Shown: piece by piece, positions 9,155-20,322 of the stretch | How positions within the stretch are numbered: the stretch's first letter is position 1 | How the letters are laid out: every line of letters begins with the position of its first letter | Assembly: GCA_946807835.1 (NCBI GenBank) | Contig: OX327691.1 | Span: forward strand, 1,190,188-1,254,187 | Direction: 5' to 3' | Source: Ailanthus altissimus | Taxonomy: Eukaryota > Streptophyta > Magnoliopsida > Sapindales > Simaroubaceae | DNA length: 64,000 nt | Position numbers and translations under genes: made by a program | Notes under the pieces: generated by a model | Databases searched by the model: none | Told to the model about the DNA's origin: nothing | The model's input: the letters and a program-made list of their open reading frames with translations, nothing else

Positions 9155-10334
9155 AATTTTATTTTTTTGGTAAGATTATTATTATTTTTTAGTTTGATTA
9201 TGTTTTAATTATTATTTTTAATTTATTTTTTATTATTGTTAATTTTAAGTTTATTTTAACTTTTTTAAATAAATTTTTGAAGTATTTTATTTTTTATTAA
9301 AGATTTTTATTAAGATAAAAATTTAAAATAAGTATTGGAAGGTAATTTAGTTATTTGATACATATTGACAAAGAATCTATTAACTTTAATGAAATATTTT
9401 TAATAGTGGGACATTTGTACATAATTTGTGAAACGTTTGAGTGTTAAAATCACTTTTTTAAATTCGTAAATTATTTTGTAATTAAATCTTACCTTAAGGG
9501 TATTCTTAATAATAACCCTTTATTTTATTGAAACTTTTTAATTATATGCCTTAATTTATACCATTTATTTAAAATTTATAAACAAAAAATTAATAAAATT
9601 TATCATAAAACAGTTCTACAATAAAATGATTTGTAAAATAGAGTTTTTTTTCTTTTTTATTGGGTTTTTTAGTTTTTTTATTACGTGTCTTAAATTTTTT
9701 ATTTATATTAATATAATATAATACATTAATTAAAAAATATAATAGAAACTTGAAATTACAACAAAAAGAATTTAAAAATGGAAAGAAAATATAAGTTAAA
9801 AAATGTATCTATCATAAAACCAACTCTACAACAGTGTTGTTCTTGTATCTTCTTGTGCAAATTAATATAAGAGATTTTTAATATGTAAATTAATATATTC
9901 TCTAAAGAAATAATAAGAAGAACATTTTAAAAGATTTCAATTAAGTATTAGAATTGTATACTTTAATGAAGAATATTCTATCAAATTTTTGCACAAACTA
10001 ACTTTCTAAAGTAAAAATTTATATTTTCGTAATCGATAACTAAATCGCTGAGGTAATTGATGAATTTTTTAAGATATCTTCCATGATTGATGTATCCGTT
10101 AATCAAATTTTGAGTGATGAGTTTAAAATTCCCTTTTTGTTGAATTAAATTAACTGATATCTTGAGTGTTTAATTTAATCTAAATAAAGGTTTAGTACAC
10201 ATTTTACTTACAACTAAGCACTTAAAAAAATAATTATATATTAATCATAAATTAAATAACACTTTTTAATTTGGGGTATGTTTAATATAAAAGTATATTT
10301 ACTGTACCTAATAGTTTCAAATTCGGAACTATAT
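9155..10334. other. AT-rich DNA without recognisable feature
   Basis: Long A/T runs, no usable ORF on either strand and no repeat shared with the rest of the window that I could see. The missing first half of element B's 5' LTR should lie here but is not recognisable. Confidence 0.4.
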
Positions 10335-11557
10335 GTGTTAGCTCAATTTGTATATAGTTTAATACACTAATTTATACTATTTATGATGTGTATGTGAGAC
10401 ATTATTTATAGAATTATAGAATAGTTTTATTTGACGAATTGAGCATGGACTTAAAGAGTCACGCAATACTAAGCGTACTCGTTGTACATTTTGGACAGTA
10501 TACCATATTAAATAGTTTAATATAATAAAAATATAGTAAATTATTATGGTTAAATTAACTAAAGTATATGATTATAGTAGAACCCATTTTAGGTTAATTT
10601 GTTAATCTAGTAAGGGTATAATGGTAATTTAACTTTATTAATTATTTAATTATTAAATAATTATGATATTTATTTAAATAATAATTAAATAAAAATCTAA
10701 CTTAAGCATAATTAATTGTTAACTGAAAGATTTAACTCAATTATAGTTAATTGTTAATTATAATTAAGTTAAATAAATATCTAGATATTTTATTTTTATT
10801 ATTAAATAAAAATTAATCTAATTAGGGTTAATAATTAACTCTAAAATTAGGTTAGTTAGATATTTGTTAACTTAAGGATTAAGTTAATTTAATTCAATTA
10901 AAGTTAAATGTTATCATTAGTTAAGTAAATAGTTAAATTAAATATAAATAAAATTTAAATTTATTTAAAATTTATGTATCAGTATATAAAGTGAAATGAA
11001 ATTACAAATTCATAAGTTTTAGTTTTACAATTAGAAGTGGCCAGCCATTTTTTTTTTTTGTAAAAGAGAAAAAGAAATTTGTTATTGATTTTTAATTTTA
11101 AGTATTGAAATTATTAACTTTTAATCTACTTTTTATTTTAGGCTACTTATTGTATTAACTAAATGAATTTATTTTTAATTGTTTGAGTGTTAAATAAAAT
11201 GTAAAAATAAATTAATTTTATTAGATTAAGTGTTAATCTAAGATTTAAAGAGTTAAATCAGTTTTAAATTATACTGTTATTCTAACTAATCAAATCCACC
11301 CAAGTTGATTATTAGAATTTTAAACAAGTTTCAATTCATGTGGATTCTAAACAATTTAATCAAAGGGCTCAAGGGTGAAATTTTTAATTATGTAATTAAT
11401 TTGATTAATTATATATATATATATGTGTGTGTGTGTGTATGTGTTAATTATATAAGTTTTAATCTTTTGCTGTGCTTGTATATGTATGAGATATGTATAT
11501 TTATATGATGAACACATACACCACATACATATACCCTAGAATAATTGACACTTAACA
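10335..11557 (+). repeat. Element B 5' LTR, 5'-truncated
   Basis: From about 10335 the sequence follows the second half of the LTR at 39671-41937 (for example GAATAGTTTTATTTGACGAA here against GAATAGTTCTATTTGACGAA there). It ends ATAATTGACACTTAACA directly before the primer-binding site. Roughly the first 1.05 kb of the LTR is missing. A TA/TG microsatellite lies at 11410-11442. Confidence 0.75.
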
Positions 11558-11558
11558 A

Positions 11559-11571
11559 TTGGTATTAGAGC
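11559..11571 (+). other. Primer-binding site of element B
   Basis: TTGGTATTAGAGC one base after the LTR end; matches the copia initiator-Met primer site TGGTATCAGAGC with one change. Confidence 0.75.
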
Positions 11572-11682
11572 AATTTTGCGTTGATTTAGGTGTTTTTTTT
11601 AGTGTTGGACATGTTGTAGGATAAGTTCCAGGGCTATTACGGTACATTTCAAGTGTTGAAAATGCAAAGTCAGTGAAAATAG

Positions 11683-13926
11683 TATTGGGGTTTGTGCTCA
11701 TGTGCCATCTCAATTTTATATGAATATCGTTATTTCATATTTATGCAATAAATAAATATTTCATTAAATCGCTAATTATTTTTATTAAGGTAAGATGCTT
11801 GTAAAATTTCAGACATTGTATTGATCTGAAGGAGTTTAGATCAGGTATAAAGAGTTAAAACCTTGTTTGAAATGGGACAAAGACCTGAGAATATACTTAC
11901 AATGACATAGTGACAAATAGTTGCAAGCGTTACTAAGAAATATCATAGTGTAAATATGTTCTCAAATTAAATGTTCATGATCTATTTCCACTGATGCAGA
12001 GTTTATCGAGTAGAATTGATTAATATAGATCGGTGTATATCTATATATGGATTGTTCAGATGGTTAATCTTAGCAGACCATGAGCTTAGTTAAAGCTTGT
12101 ATAGATATACATGCATTTAGTGAGGACTAGATACTAAATAAAACTCAATGAAGACATCTAATAGATATTCTATAAATCCGTCAATGGAGGCTCTTCTCGA
12201 GTTGAGTAATATTCCTGATCTCTAGACCTGAGCACCATGGTCGGCTTGTGAGTGATCTACCATACTTTGGTTTCACACATGTCAGAGACCTTTTATGATC
12301 TGACCGCTGGGTGTGGTTCGATATTTATAGAGTTCGGTATGTGTAGATATGAGATCTGTCAGCTCATATGAGTGAGTTAAATATTCAGATGCTCTAAGGT
12401 TGTATTTTGAGAAGTCTTATGGCCATAATTATATTACCTGGGAAAAGAGTTTTCCTGTGATATAAATAATATCGCAAAGGAGTTTGCGTATATTGTTTAT
12501 TAGAATACGAATTAAAAAAGATAAGGTTATGGTTAAGTAATAAGGGACTTGACGGTGTTGATTTATGTCTCCATTTTTTTAGGATATTAATGATGGAGGG
12601 ATTGTACAAATATGGATTAACTTCAACTTGTATAATTTAACTCGCCATTTTGTATTGCCCATAACGTGTATGTGGGGCATTGGTTATGGACTTATGAAAA
12701 TATTTCGTGAGACAAAATGGATATGAACCTAGGGAGTTTCACTATCTGAAGTGTACTCATTGAGCACGTGGGTAACGTATCGGATTGAATTGTTTTCTCT
12801 GGAAAGTTTTCGAAAAATATAAATTTACTTCAGGGTCTTTCGGGGAATAGTTAAGGTTTAAGTGTTAAATTTAAAATTGTGCCAAGTGAGACTTGACACT
12901 TTTATCTACCTAGTGTATGTCTCAATTTGTGACAATAATTCGTATAGATACTAAATTAAGTATTGATAGATATTACTACCATTTAAATAAAATAATTGTT
13001 ATTTTATTTAAATTAAATTAATTAGCCACTTATTTATTTCAGGGTCTCTCAAGGAGATCATAAGGTTTAAATGTTAACGCAGAATCTAGTTAAGTGAGAT
13101 TTGCCATTTTATCCTTTTTATTGGATGTCATATATTATGCAATTAATTTATCAAGTATGATACGTGGCATAATTTTTATTGGTTTAATTATTAAATATTA
13201 ATAATTAAATTAGATAAAGGGGTGTAATTGATATTTTATTTATAAGATTCCAAAACCAAAATAATTTATTGTAAATAGAATTGATTTTAATTGGACAAAA
13301 ATTTCAGTCAATAAGTAAACTTAAATAGGTGGCATTGTTTCCTCATATATTTGATCACCAATTATCTATTTATTTGGCCATTTCTTTTAACAAATGAAAT
13401 ATTTATTAGTCATGTTTTTTTTTTTAAGTAGCTGGTGGTGTTAAATGGAAATACAATTACCATTAACCTGTTTTCTAACCATGAAGTGGTATATTCAATT
13501 ACTTAAATACCACTACTTCATGCTTTAAGTTTAAAGGTTTTTTGATAGGCTAAGATGGGCAGCTCATTTAGCTATATAAAGTGGCAGAATCCTTTTGTTA
13601 CAAAAAGAGTGAATTGTTTTAGTTTTTTTTGTAAGGTTAAGAGTTAATTTTAAATTTGAGAGGTAATAAAATAAATTCAAAAGTAAAAGTTATTTTAAAT
13701 ATTTCAAAAAAAGAAAGGTACTATTTTAGCTTATGGAAGCCCACCACGTTTTCAATTAGAATTGTTAAAAGCATGCTTTAAGGGTGAGTTCTCTAATCTC
13801 ATTAGTGTAATAAGATTAATTAATGAGTATTAATTTCGCTGCATAGCATGTAATACATGTTATTTTAAATTATTTTAAAATGCACATATTTACCTGTAGC
13901 ACGGTGCACAGCACACAACACCAGCA
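11683..13926 (+). repeat. Element A 5' LTR (2244 bp)
   Basis: Starts TATTGGGG (the TG terminus changed to TA; the 3' LTR has TGTTGGG) and ends ACACAACACCAGCA. It is co-linear with 18041-20317. A TATA box TATATAAA lies at 13573-13580, about 350 bp before the LTR end. The structured core discussed in the findings is at 12199-12500. LTRs above 2 kb are long for copia. Confidence 0.85.
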
Positions 13927-13931
13927 AAAAT

Positions 13932-13943
13932 TGGTATCAGAGC
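13932..13943 (+). other. Primer-binding site of element A
   Basis: TGGTATCAGAGC, the exact copia-type complement to the initiator-Met tRNA 3' end, five bases after the LTR. Confidence 0.85.
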
Positions 13944-14780
13944 TCTGTGTTGTGTGCTTATATTTAGAGTGTACGTGGCATAATTTAATTATGCCGATTA
14001 CTCAGAATATTTATTTTTAAGAGTTTAAAAATAAATAGTTTATTTTTGACAATTTATAATTGTTATAAATGTGATTTGTGGGCCATTTATTTGTACTGGT
14101 AACCACAATGGAAGCCCTATTGGTAGAGGTTAATTGTGTTTGCATAAAATAAATGTGTAATTAAGAATCACGAGCTCATGAGATAGGAATAGAATTAAGT
14201 AATTTTTCTTAATCAAATTTAAATGTGTACCATTACGAGATAAAGTTACACGTTGATTCATTTTGTCAATACGGTATTAGTCAGGTTATATCGGTCTTTC
14301 TCAATATTGCTAAAGCATGAGGAATTTGGTCGGTGTGATTTTGACTATGCCAGTTAAACATGAGATGAGGCAAATATATGAGAACATATTGCCCAATATT
14401 GCTAAAGCGTGAGGGTAGTATCAGTAACATATATTTGATTATTGACAAGTTAATCTGAAATACACTTATCCAATATTGCTAAAGCGTGAGGATAAAGTGT
14501 ATTTAGGATCGGTCATAAGAGTTGTATAAGATGCAATTGACAAGAGTTTTCTATATTTTGAATTTTACAATGGCCAATATTGCTAAAGCGTGAGGCCTGA
14601 GTAAAATGCCAAATGGATCTACTTCCTGCTGTACAATTGAAAGAGTTTAAATTTGTTGTTTTTCCTTTTGAGAGATTTAGAGGATTATGTAATGTAGTGG
14701 GAAGGTGTTTTATATTTAAAAATGTATAATTTAATTATATCCTTAATCTAAAACAAAAATTAGCGATTGAAATATTTAAT
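13944..14780 (+). other. Element A leader with four copies of a 21-nt motif
   Basis: Non-coding leader between primer-binding site and gag. A near-perfect palindrome GGCATAATTTAATTATGCC lies at 13977-13995. Four copies of (C)AATATTGCTAAAGCGTGAGG start at 14302, 14394, 14471 and 14575. The same layout recurs in B and C. Confidence 0.7.
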
Positions 14781-15650
14781 TTCTACTAACATTTTTTATT
14801 TTCTCTTGTGAAGATAAAATAACTTCATCTAATCCGTTGACACGTATATTGGATGTGAACCAACTTAAAGGCATAGAAACTATAGAGACTGGTTGATGAA
14901 TTTGAGAATTGTTCTCGATTCTGAAAAACTTGGATATGTGATAGATCAGGGTATGCCCACAGGAATTTTTGACCCAGAGGAGAGGGTGACTTATCAGAAA
15001 TGGCTAGATGATGATTTAAACTTATGTCCTTGCCTATATGTCTATAGGTTTACAGAGAGAGCATGCTCATATGGGTAATGCTTTTAGTATTATGCTCCAT
15101 TTGAAGGAGCTGTTTGGTGACCGTCCTCAGGTTGAGGCATACAGGGTTGCTAAATCATTTTTTTAATGTAGACTTTCTGAGGGCAATCCAATTAGTCCCT
15201 ATGTCCTCAATATGATTTTTATAATTGAGAGGTTAGAGACAATGGACATTACACTAAATAAAAATATGAGAAATAGTTTGATTCTCCAGTCACTTTCGAG
15301 GTCTTTCAGATAGTTCATAATAAATTTTAATATTAGAGAATGATCTCGTCTTATGTTAAACTTCATAATATGTTAAAGACAGTAGAAGAGGACATGAACA
15401 AAGTGGGATCGTCCTTCTTTGTTCAGAGTACTTCATTTTCTGTTCCTAAGGCTTCTGGGAAGCCTAAAGGAAAAAAGAAAAAGAAGGTGAGGCAAGCACC
15501 CAGGATTGGTCCTCAAAGACGACCCATATCAAAATCACAAAAGAAAGATAAAGGAAAATGTTTCCATTGTGGTGAGGAAGGACACTGAAAGAGAAATTGC
15601 TAGAGATACCTGCCTCAATAAAGAAGATATATAGTAATGTATGTGGTATA
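14781..15650 (+). pseudogene. Element A copia gag remnant
   Basis: Two open stretches remain. The first, 14893-15078, is an N-terminal gag segment (MNLRIVLDSEKLGYVID, then RVTYQKWLDDDL). The second, 15340-15588, has a basic linker and the start of a CCHC zinc knuckle (CFHCGEEGH) followed at once by a stop. This is the nucleocapsid end of copia gag. Between them the frame breaks. Confidence 0.75.
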
Positions 15651-16400
15651 ATGAATCATGCTGCTATGGGTGATTTTTAATACTTCATAACCTTTATCGA
15701 TGATTTGTCAAGATATGATTATGTGTTTCTTATGAGACACAAGTTTGAAACCTTTGGAAAGTTCAAGGAATTTAAACTTGAAGTATAGAAACAAACTGGT
15801 ATGTATGTCAAATGCCTTTGATTAAATCAAGGCGGAGAATACATAGGCAGTGAATTTCTGAATTATTTAAAGGAGAATGAAATTCTCACTCAGTATAGTT
15901 CTCCAGATACTTCACAGCATAATGGTGTTTTAGAGATGAAGAATCAGACTTTATTAGACATGGTCCGATCGATGATGAGTTTCACCGATCCCCCTGAATA
16001 TCTTTGGGGCTATGCTCTACATACTGCTGCTCATGTATTGAACAGAGTTCTGTCTAAAGCTGTTCCTTCTACTCCTTATGAGATATGGACTGGAAGGAAT
16101 CCAAGTCTTAAAAATTTTAAGATTTAGGGTTGTCCTGCTTATGTAAAAGTTACACAACAGGATAAACTTGCACCCATGGGGTACAAGTATCGGTTCATTG
16201 GTTATCCCATGAACTCAATAGGATACCAGTTCTATGATCCTCTAGAATGAAATGTGTTCGTTACTCAAAATGCCACTTTTCTAGAGAACCAGTTTCTCAT
16301 AGATCGTAGGGATTGTAGGAAGATTGAACTTGATGAAGTCAATCAGAATGAACCACAGATGGAATCACAAATTACCTTTTACACACCCTCTACGTAGATC
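15651..16400 (+). pseudogene. Element A copia integrase remnant; protease missing
   Basis: Directly after the zinc knuckle the sequence enters the integrase core ([20 protein letters not shown] text near 15680, then the QHNGV region near 15915, LLDMVRSMMSFTDPPEYLWG, and TPYEIWTGRNPSLKN near 16080). The protease and pre-integrase part expected between gag and integrase core are not there. Stops at several points. Integrase would join the element DNA to the host chromosome. Confidence 0.75.
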
Positions 16401-16469
16401 ACAAAGGATATCAAGGCAACCTGAAAGGTATGGTATGGTATGATACTTGAAGGTACCTCTGAGATTTTT

Positions 16470-18000
16470 TTAATGGAAGAAAGTGATCCTTTAACATACA
16501 GAGAGGCAATATTAGATATTGATTAGGGAAAATGGCAAGATGCCATGAAATCCAAAATTGACTCTATGCATCAAAATCAAGTCTGAGACTTGGTTAAGCT
16601 TCCCAAAAGAATAGTTTCTATCGGTTATAAATGGGTTTAAAGCAGAAGCGTTGGCCCGATGGGAAGGTAGAGACCTTTAAGGCCCGTCTGGTAGCAAAAT
16701 GTTATACTTAACGATCATGGATCAATTTTGAGGAAACCTTTGCACTAGATATGATGCTTAAGTCAATAAGGATTTTACTGGCAATTACTGCATGGATGAC
16801 TTAGAAATTTGGCAGATGGATGTAAAGACGACGTTCTTGAATGGATATCTTGAGGAAGAGATATTCATGGAACAACCTAAAGATTTTTCATCCAGCCTTT
16901 TTTCTGGTCTTGTATACAAACTAAAGAAGTCTATTTATGGACTTAAGCAGACTTTCTGAAGCTATAATCTTCGTTTTGATGAGGTAATCAGAGGGTCTGG
17001 TTTTATAAAAAATGAAGATGAGGCATGTGTGTAGAAAAACGTCATTGGGAGATAGTTGCCTTCTTAATTCTTTATGTGGATGACATACTAATCATTGAAA
17101 ATGATATCGGTATGTTACAGTCAGTAAAATGTTACTTAAGTAAGAATTTTTTCATGAAAGATTTGTGAGAGGCTTCCTATATACTGGGTATAAAGCTTTA
17201 TAGACATAAAGCTAGGAGGCTGATAAGACTCTTTCAATCTTCGTACATTAATAATGTCTTGAAAAGGTACAGTTTTAGTAACTTCAAGATAGTTAATGTA
17301 CCTTTTAGACATGACATTCATCTTTCGAGGAAGAAGAAAGGGTTAGAATATTTAATGTTCTTTATGCATCATCTGTTGGAAGCTTGATGTATGCCATGAT
17401 GTGTATGAGACCTGATATCAGGATGGCTGTAAGTGTTACGAGCCGATACCAGTCTGATCCAGGTGATATCCATTGGATGAAAGTCAAACATGTCCTTAAA
17501 TACCTTAAGGGTACAAAGGACAAGTTTCTCATATATGGAGAAAATGACATATAGTTAAAAGGGTACACTGACTCAGACTTCCAGTCTGATTCGGATGATA
17601 GAAAGTTTACATGTGGATATGTGTTTATTCTTAATAGTGTCGTCATAAGTTAAAAGAGTGTCAAACATGGATCCATAACTGATTCTACCACAGAGGTAGA
17701 ATACATTGCAGCTTCAGAAGTAGTGTGAATCAAGAAGTTTGTCGCTGAACTTGGTATAGTCCCAAGTTTCGTAGATCCTATCTTATTATATTATGACAAC
17801 AATGGGGCATTTTACAGGCGAAAGAGCCAAAAGCACATCAGAGATCTAAACATGTGGAGAGAAAATATCACATTGTTAGAGAGATCTTGGCTCGAGGAGA
17901 TGTTGTATTTTATAGAGTTGATTTTATAAATAATGTAGTAGACCCACTCACTAAGGCCTTAACTCAGAAGGTGTTTGAGAAACGTGTGGAGTTGTTAGGT
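16470..18000 (+). pseudogene. Element A copia reverse transcriptase and RNase H remnant
   Basis: RT signatures include WQMDVKTTFLNGYLEEEIFM (near 16810), KKSIYGLKQ (16925) and the catalytic LYVDDILII-type text near 17070. RNase H follows with YTDSDFQSDSDDRKF at about 17563-17610 and a distant AEYIA-like VEYIAASE near 17697. Multiple stops and frameshifts. Copies element RNA into DNA in the living family. Confidence 0.75.
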
Positions 18001-18040
18001 ATTAGATACCACTACGAATGACACTAGAGCAAGTGAAAGT

Positions 18041-20317
18041 TGTTGGGATTTGTGCTCATGTGCCATCCCAATTTTATATGAATATTATCATTTCATATTT
18101 ATATAATAAATAAATATTTCATTAAATCGCTAATTATTTTTAATAAGGTAAGATGCTTGTAATATTTCGAATATTATATTGATCTAAAGGATTTTAAATC
18201 AGGTCTAAAAAATTAGAATCTTGTCTGAAATAGGACAAAGACCGGGGAATATACTTGTAATGACATAGTTACAAATAGTTACAAGCGTTGTTAATTATGT
18301 AAATATTTTCTCAAATTAAATGTTCTTGATCTATTTCCACCGATACGGAGTTTGTCTAGTGGAATTGATTAATATAGATCAATGTATATCTATATCTGGA
18401 TTGTTCAGATAGTTAATATGAGCAGACCCTGAGCTTAGTTAAAGCTCGTATAGATATATAGGTATTCAGTGAGGACTAAACACTAAACAAGACTCAATGA
18501 AGACCTCTAATTTATATCCTATAAATCCGTCAGTAAAGGGTCTTCATGAGTTGAGTAGTATTTGTGGTCCCTAGACCTGAGCACCACGGTCGGTTTGTGA
18601 GTAATCTACCATACTTAGGTTTCACACATGTCAGAGACCTTTCATGGTCTAATTGCTGGGTGTCGCTGGGTATGGTTCGATGCTTATAGAGTCCGGTGTA
18701 TGTAGATATGGGATCTATCAACTTATATGGGTGAATTATATATCCAGATATTTTAAGGTTATGTTTTAAAAAGTCTTATAGCCATAAGCATATTACCCGG
18801 GAAAAGGGTTTCCTGTGGCATAAATAATATTGCAAAGGAATTTGCGTATATTATTTATTGGAATACTAATCAAAATAGATAAGTTTATGGTTGAGTAATA
18901 GAGGACTTGACGGTGTTGATTTATGTCTCCACTCTTTCAGGATATTAATGATGGAGGGATTGTACGAATATTGATTAACCTTAACTTGTCTGATTTAACT
19001 CACCATTTTGTATTGCCCATAATGTGTATGTGAGGCATTGGTTATGGACTTACGAAAATATTTCGTGAGACAAAATGGGTGTGAACTTAGGGAGTCTCAT
19101 TATATGAAGTGTACTCGTTGAGCACATGGGTAGCGCACTGGATCGAATTGTTCGATTCAGGAAGTTTTTGAAAAATATAAATTTACTTCAGGTCTCTTGG
19201 AGAGTAGCTAAGGTTTAAGTGTTAAATCTAAAATTGTGTCAAGTGAAACTTGACACTTTTATCTATATAGTGTATGCCAATAATTGAGCATTGATAGATA
19301 TTGCTACCATTTAAATAAAATAATTGTTGTTTTGTTTAAATTAAATTAATTAGTTACTTATTTATTTCAGGGTTTCTTAGGGAGATCATAGGGTTTAAGT
19401 GTTAACCAAGGATTTAGGCAAGTGAGACTTGCTATTTTATCCTTTTTATTAGGTGTCACATATTATGCTATTAATTTATCAGGGTATGACACGTGGTATA
19501 ATTTTTATTGGTTTAATTATTAAATATTAATAATTAAATTGGATAAAAGGGTGTAATTGATATTTTGTTTATAAGATTCCAAAACCAAAATAATTTCGTC
19601 ATTTGTAAATAGAATTGATTTTAATTAAACAAAAATTTCGGTCAATAAGTAAACGTAAATAGGTGGCATTGTTTCCTCGTATATTTGACAACCAATTACC
19701 TTTTCATTTGACAATTTCTTCAACAAATGAAATCTTTATTAGTCATGCTTTTTTTTAAGCAGTTGGTGGCGTCAATTACCGCCAAGCTGTTTTCTAAGCA
19801 TAAAGTGGGCATATTCAATTACTTAAATACCACCACTTCATGCTTTAAGTTTAAAGGTTTTTTGATAGGCTAAGATGGGTGGCTCATTTAGCTATATAAA
19901 GTGGCAAATCCTTTTGTTACATGAAGAATAAATTGCTTTAGTTTCTTTTGTAAGGTTAAAAAGAGTGAATTTCTTTAGTTTCTTTTGTAAGGTTAAAAAG
20001 AGTGAATTTCTTTAGTTTCTTTTGTAAGGTTAAGAGTTAACCTTAAATTTGAAAGGCAGTAAAATAAATTCAAAAGTAAAAAGTTGCTTTAAATATTTCA
20101 AAAAAAGAAAGCTACTACTTTAGCTTGTGGAAGCCCACCGTCCCTAACTAGAATTTTAAAAGCACGCTTCAAGAGTGAGTTTCTTAATCTCATTAGTGTA
20201 ATGAGATTAAATTAATGAGTATTAATTCTGTTGCGTAGCATGTAAGACATTATTTTAAATTATTTTAAAATGCACATATTTACATGTAGCACGGTACACA
20301 CGCACACAACACCAACA
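18041..20317 (+). repeat. Element A 3' LTR (2277 bp)
   Basis: Starts TGTTGGGATTTG after a purine-rich AGAGCAAGTGAAAGT tract and ends ACACAACACCAACA. Co-linear with the 5' LTR, with scattered differences. TATA box at 19893-19900. A block just downstream of the TATA region is triplicated here (about 19930-20036) but single in the 5' LTR. Confidence 0.85.
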
Positions 20318-20322
20318 AATAA

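Larger units (their letters stand above)
11683..20317 (+). mobile_element. Ty1/copia element A, two LTRs, decayed
   Basis: 8.6-kb element inserted in the leader of B about 110 bp after B's primer-binding site. Flanks are AATAG (11678-11682) and AATAA (20318-20322), a one-mismatch 5-bp duplication. Order: 5' LTR, primer-binding site, 0.85-kb leader, gag, integrase, RT, RNase H, polypurine tract, 3' LTR. That is the copia order with integrase before RT. The coding part is broken by many stops and the protease is missing, so it is dead. Confidence 0.85.
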
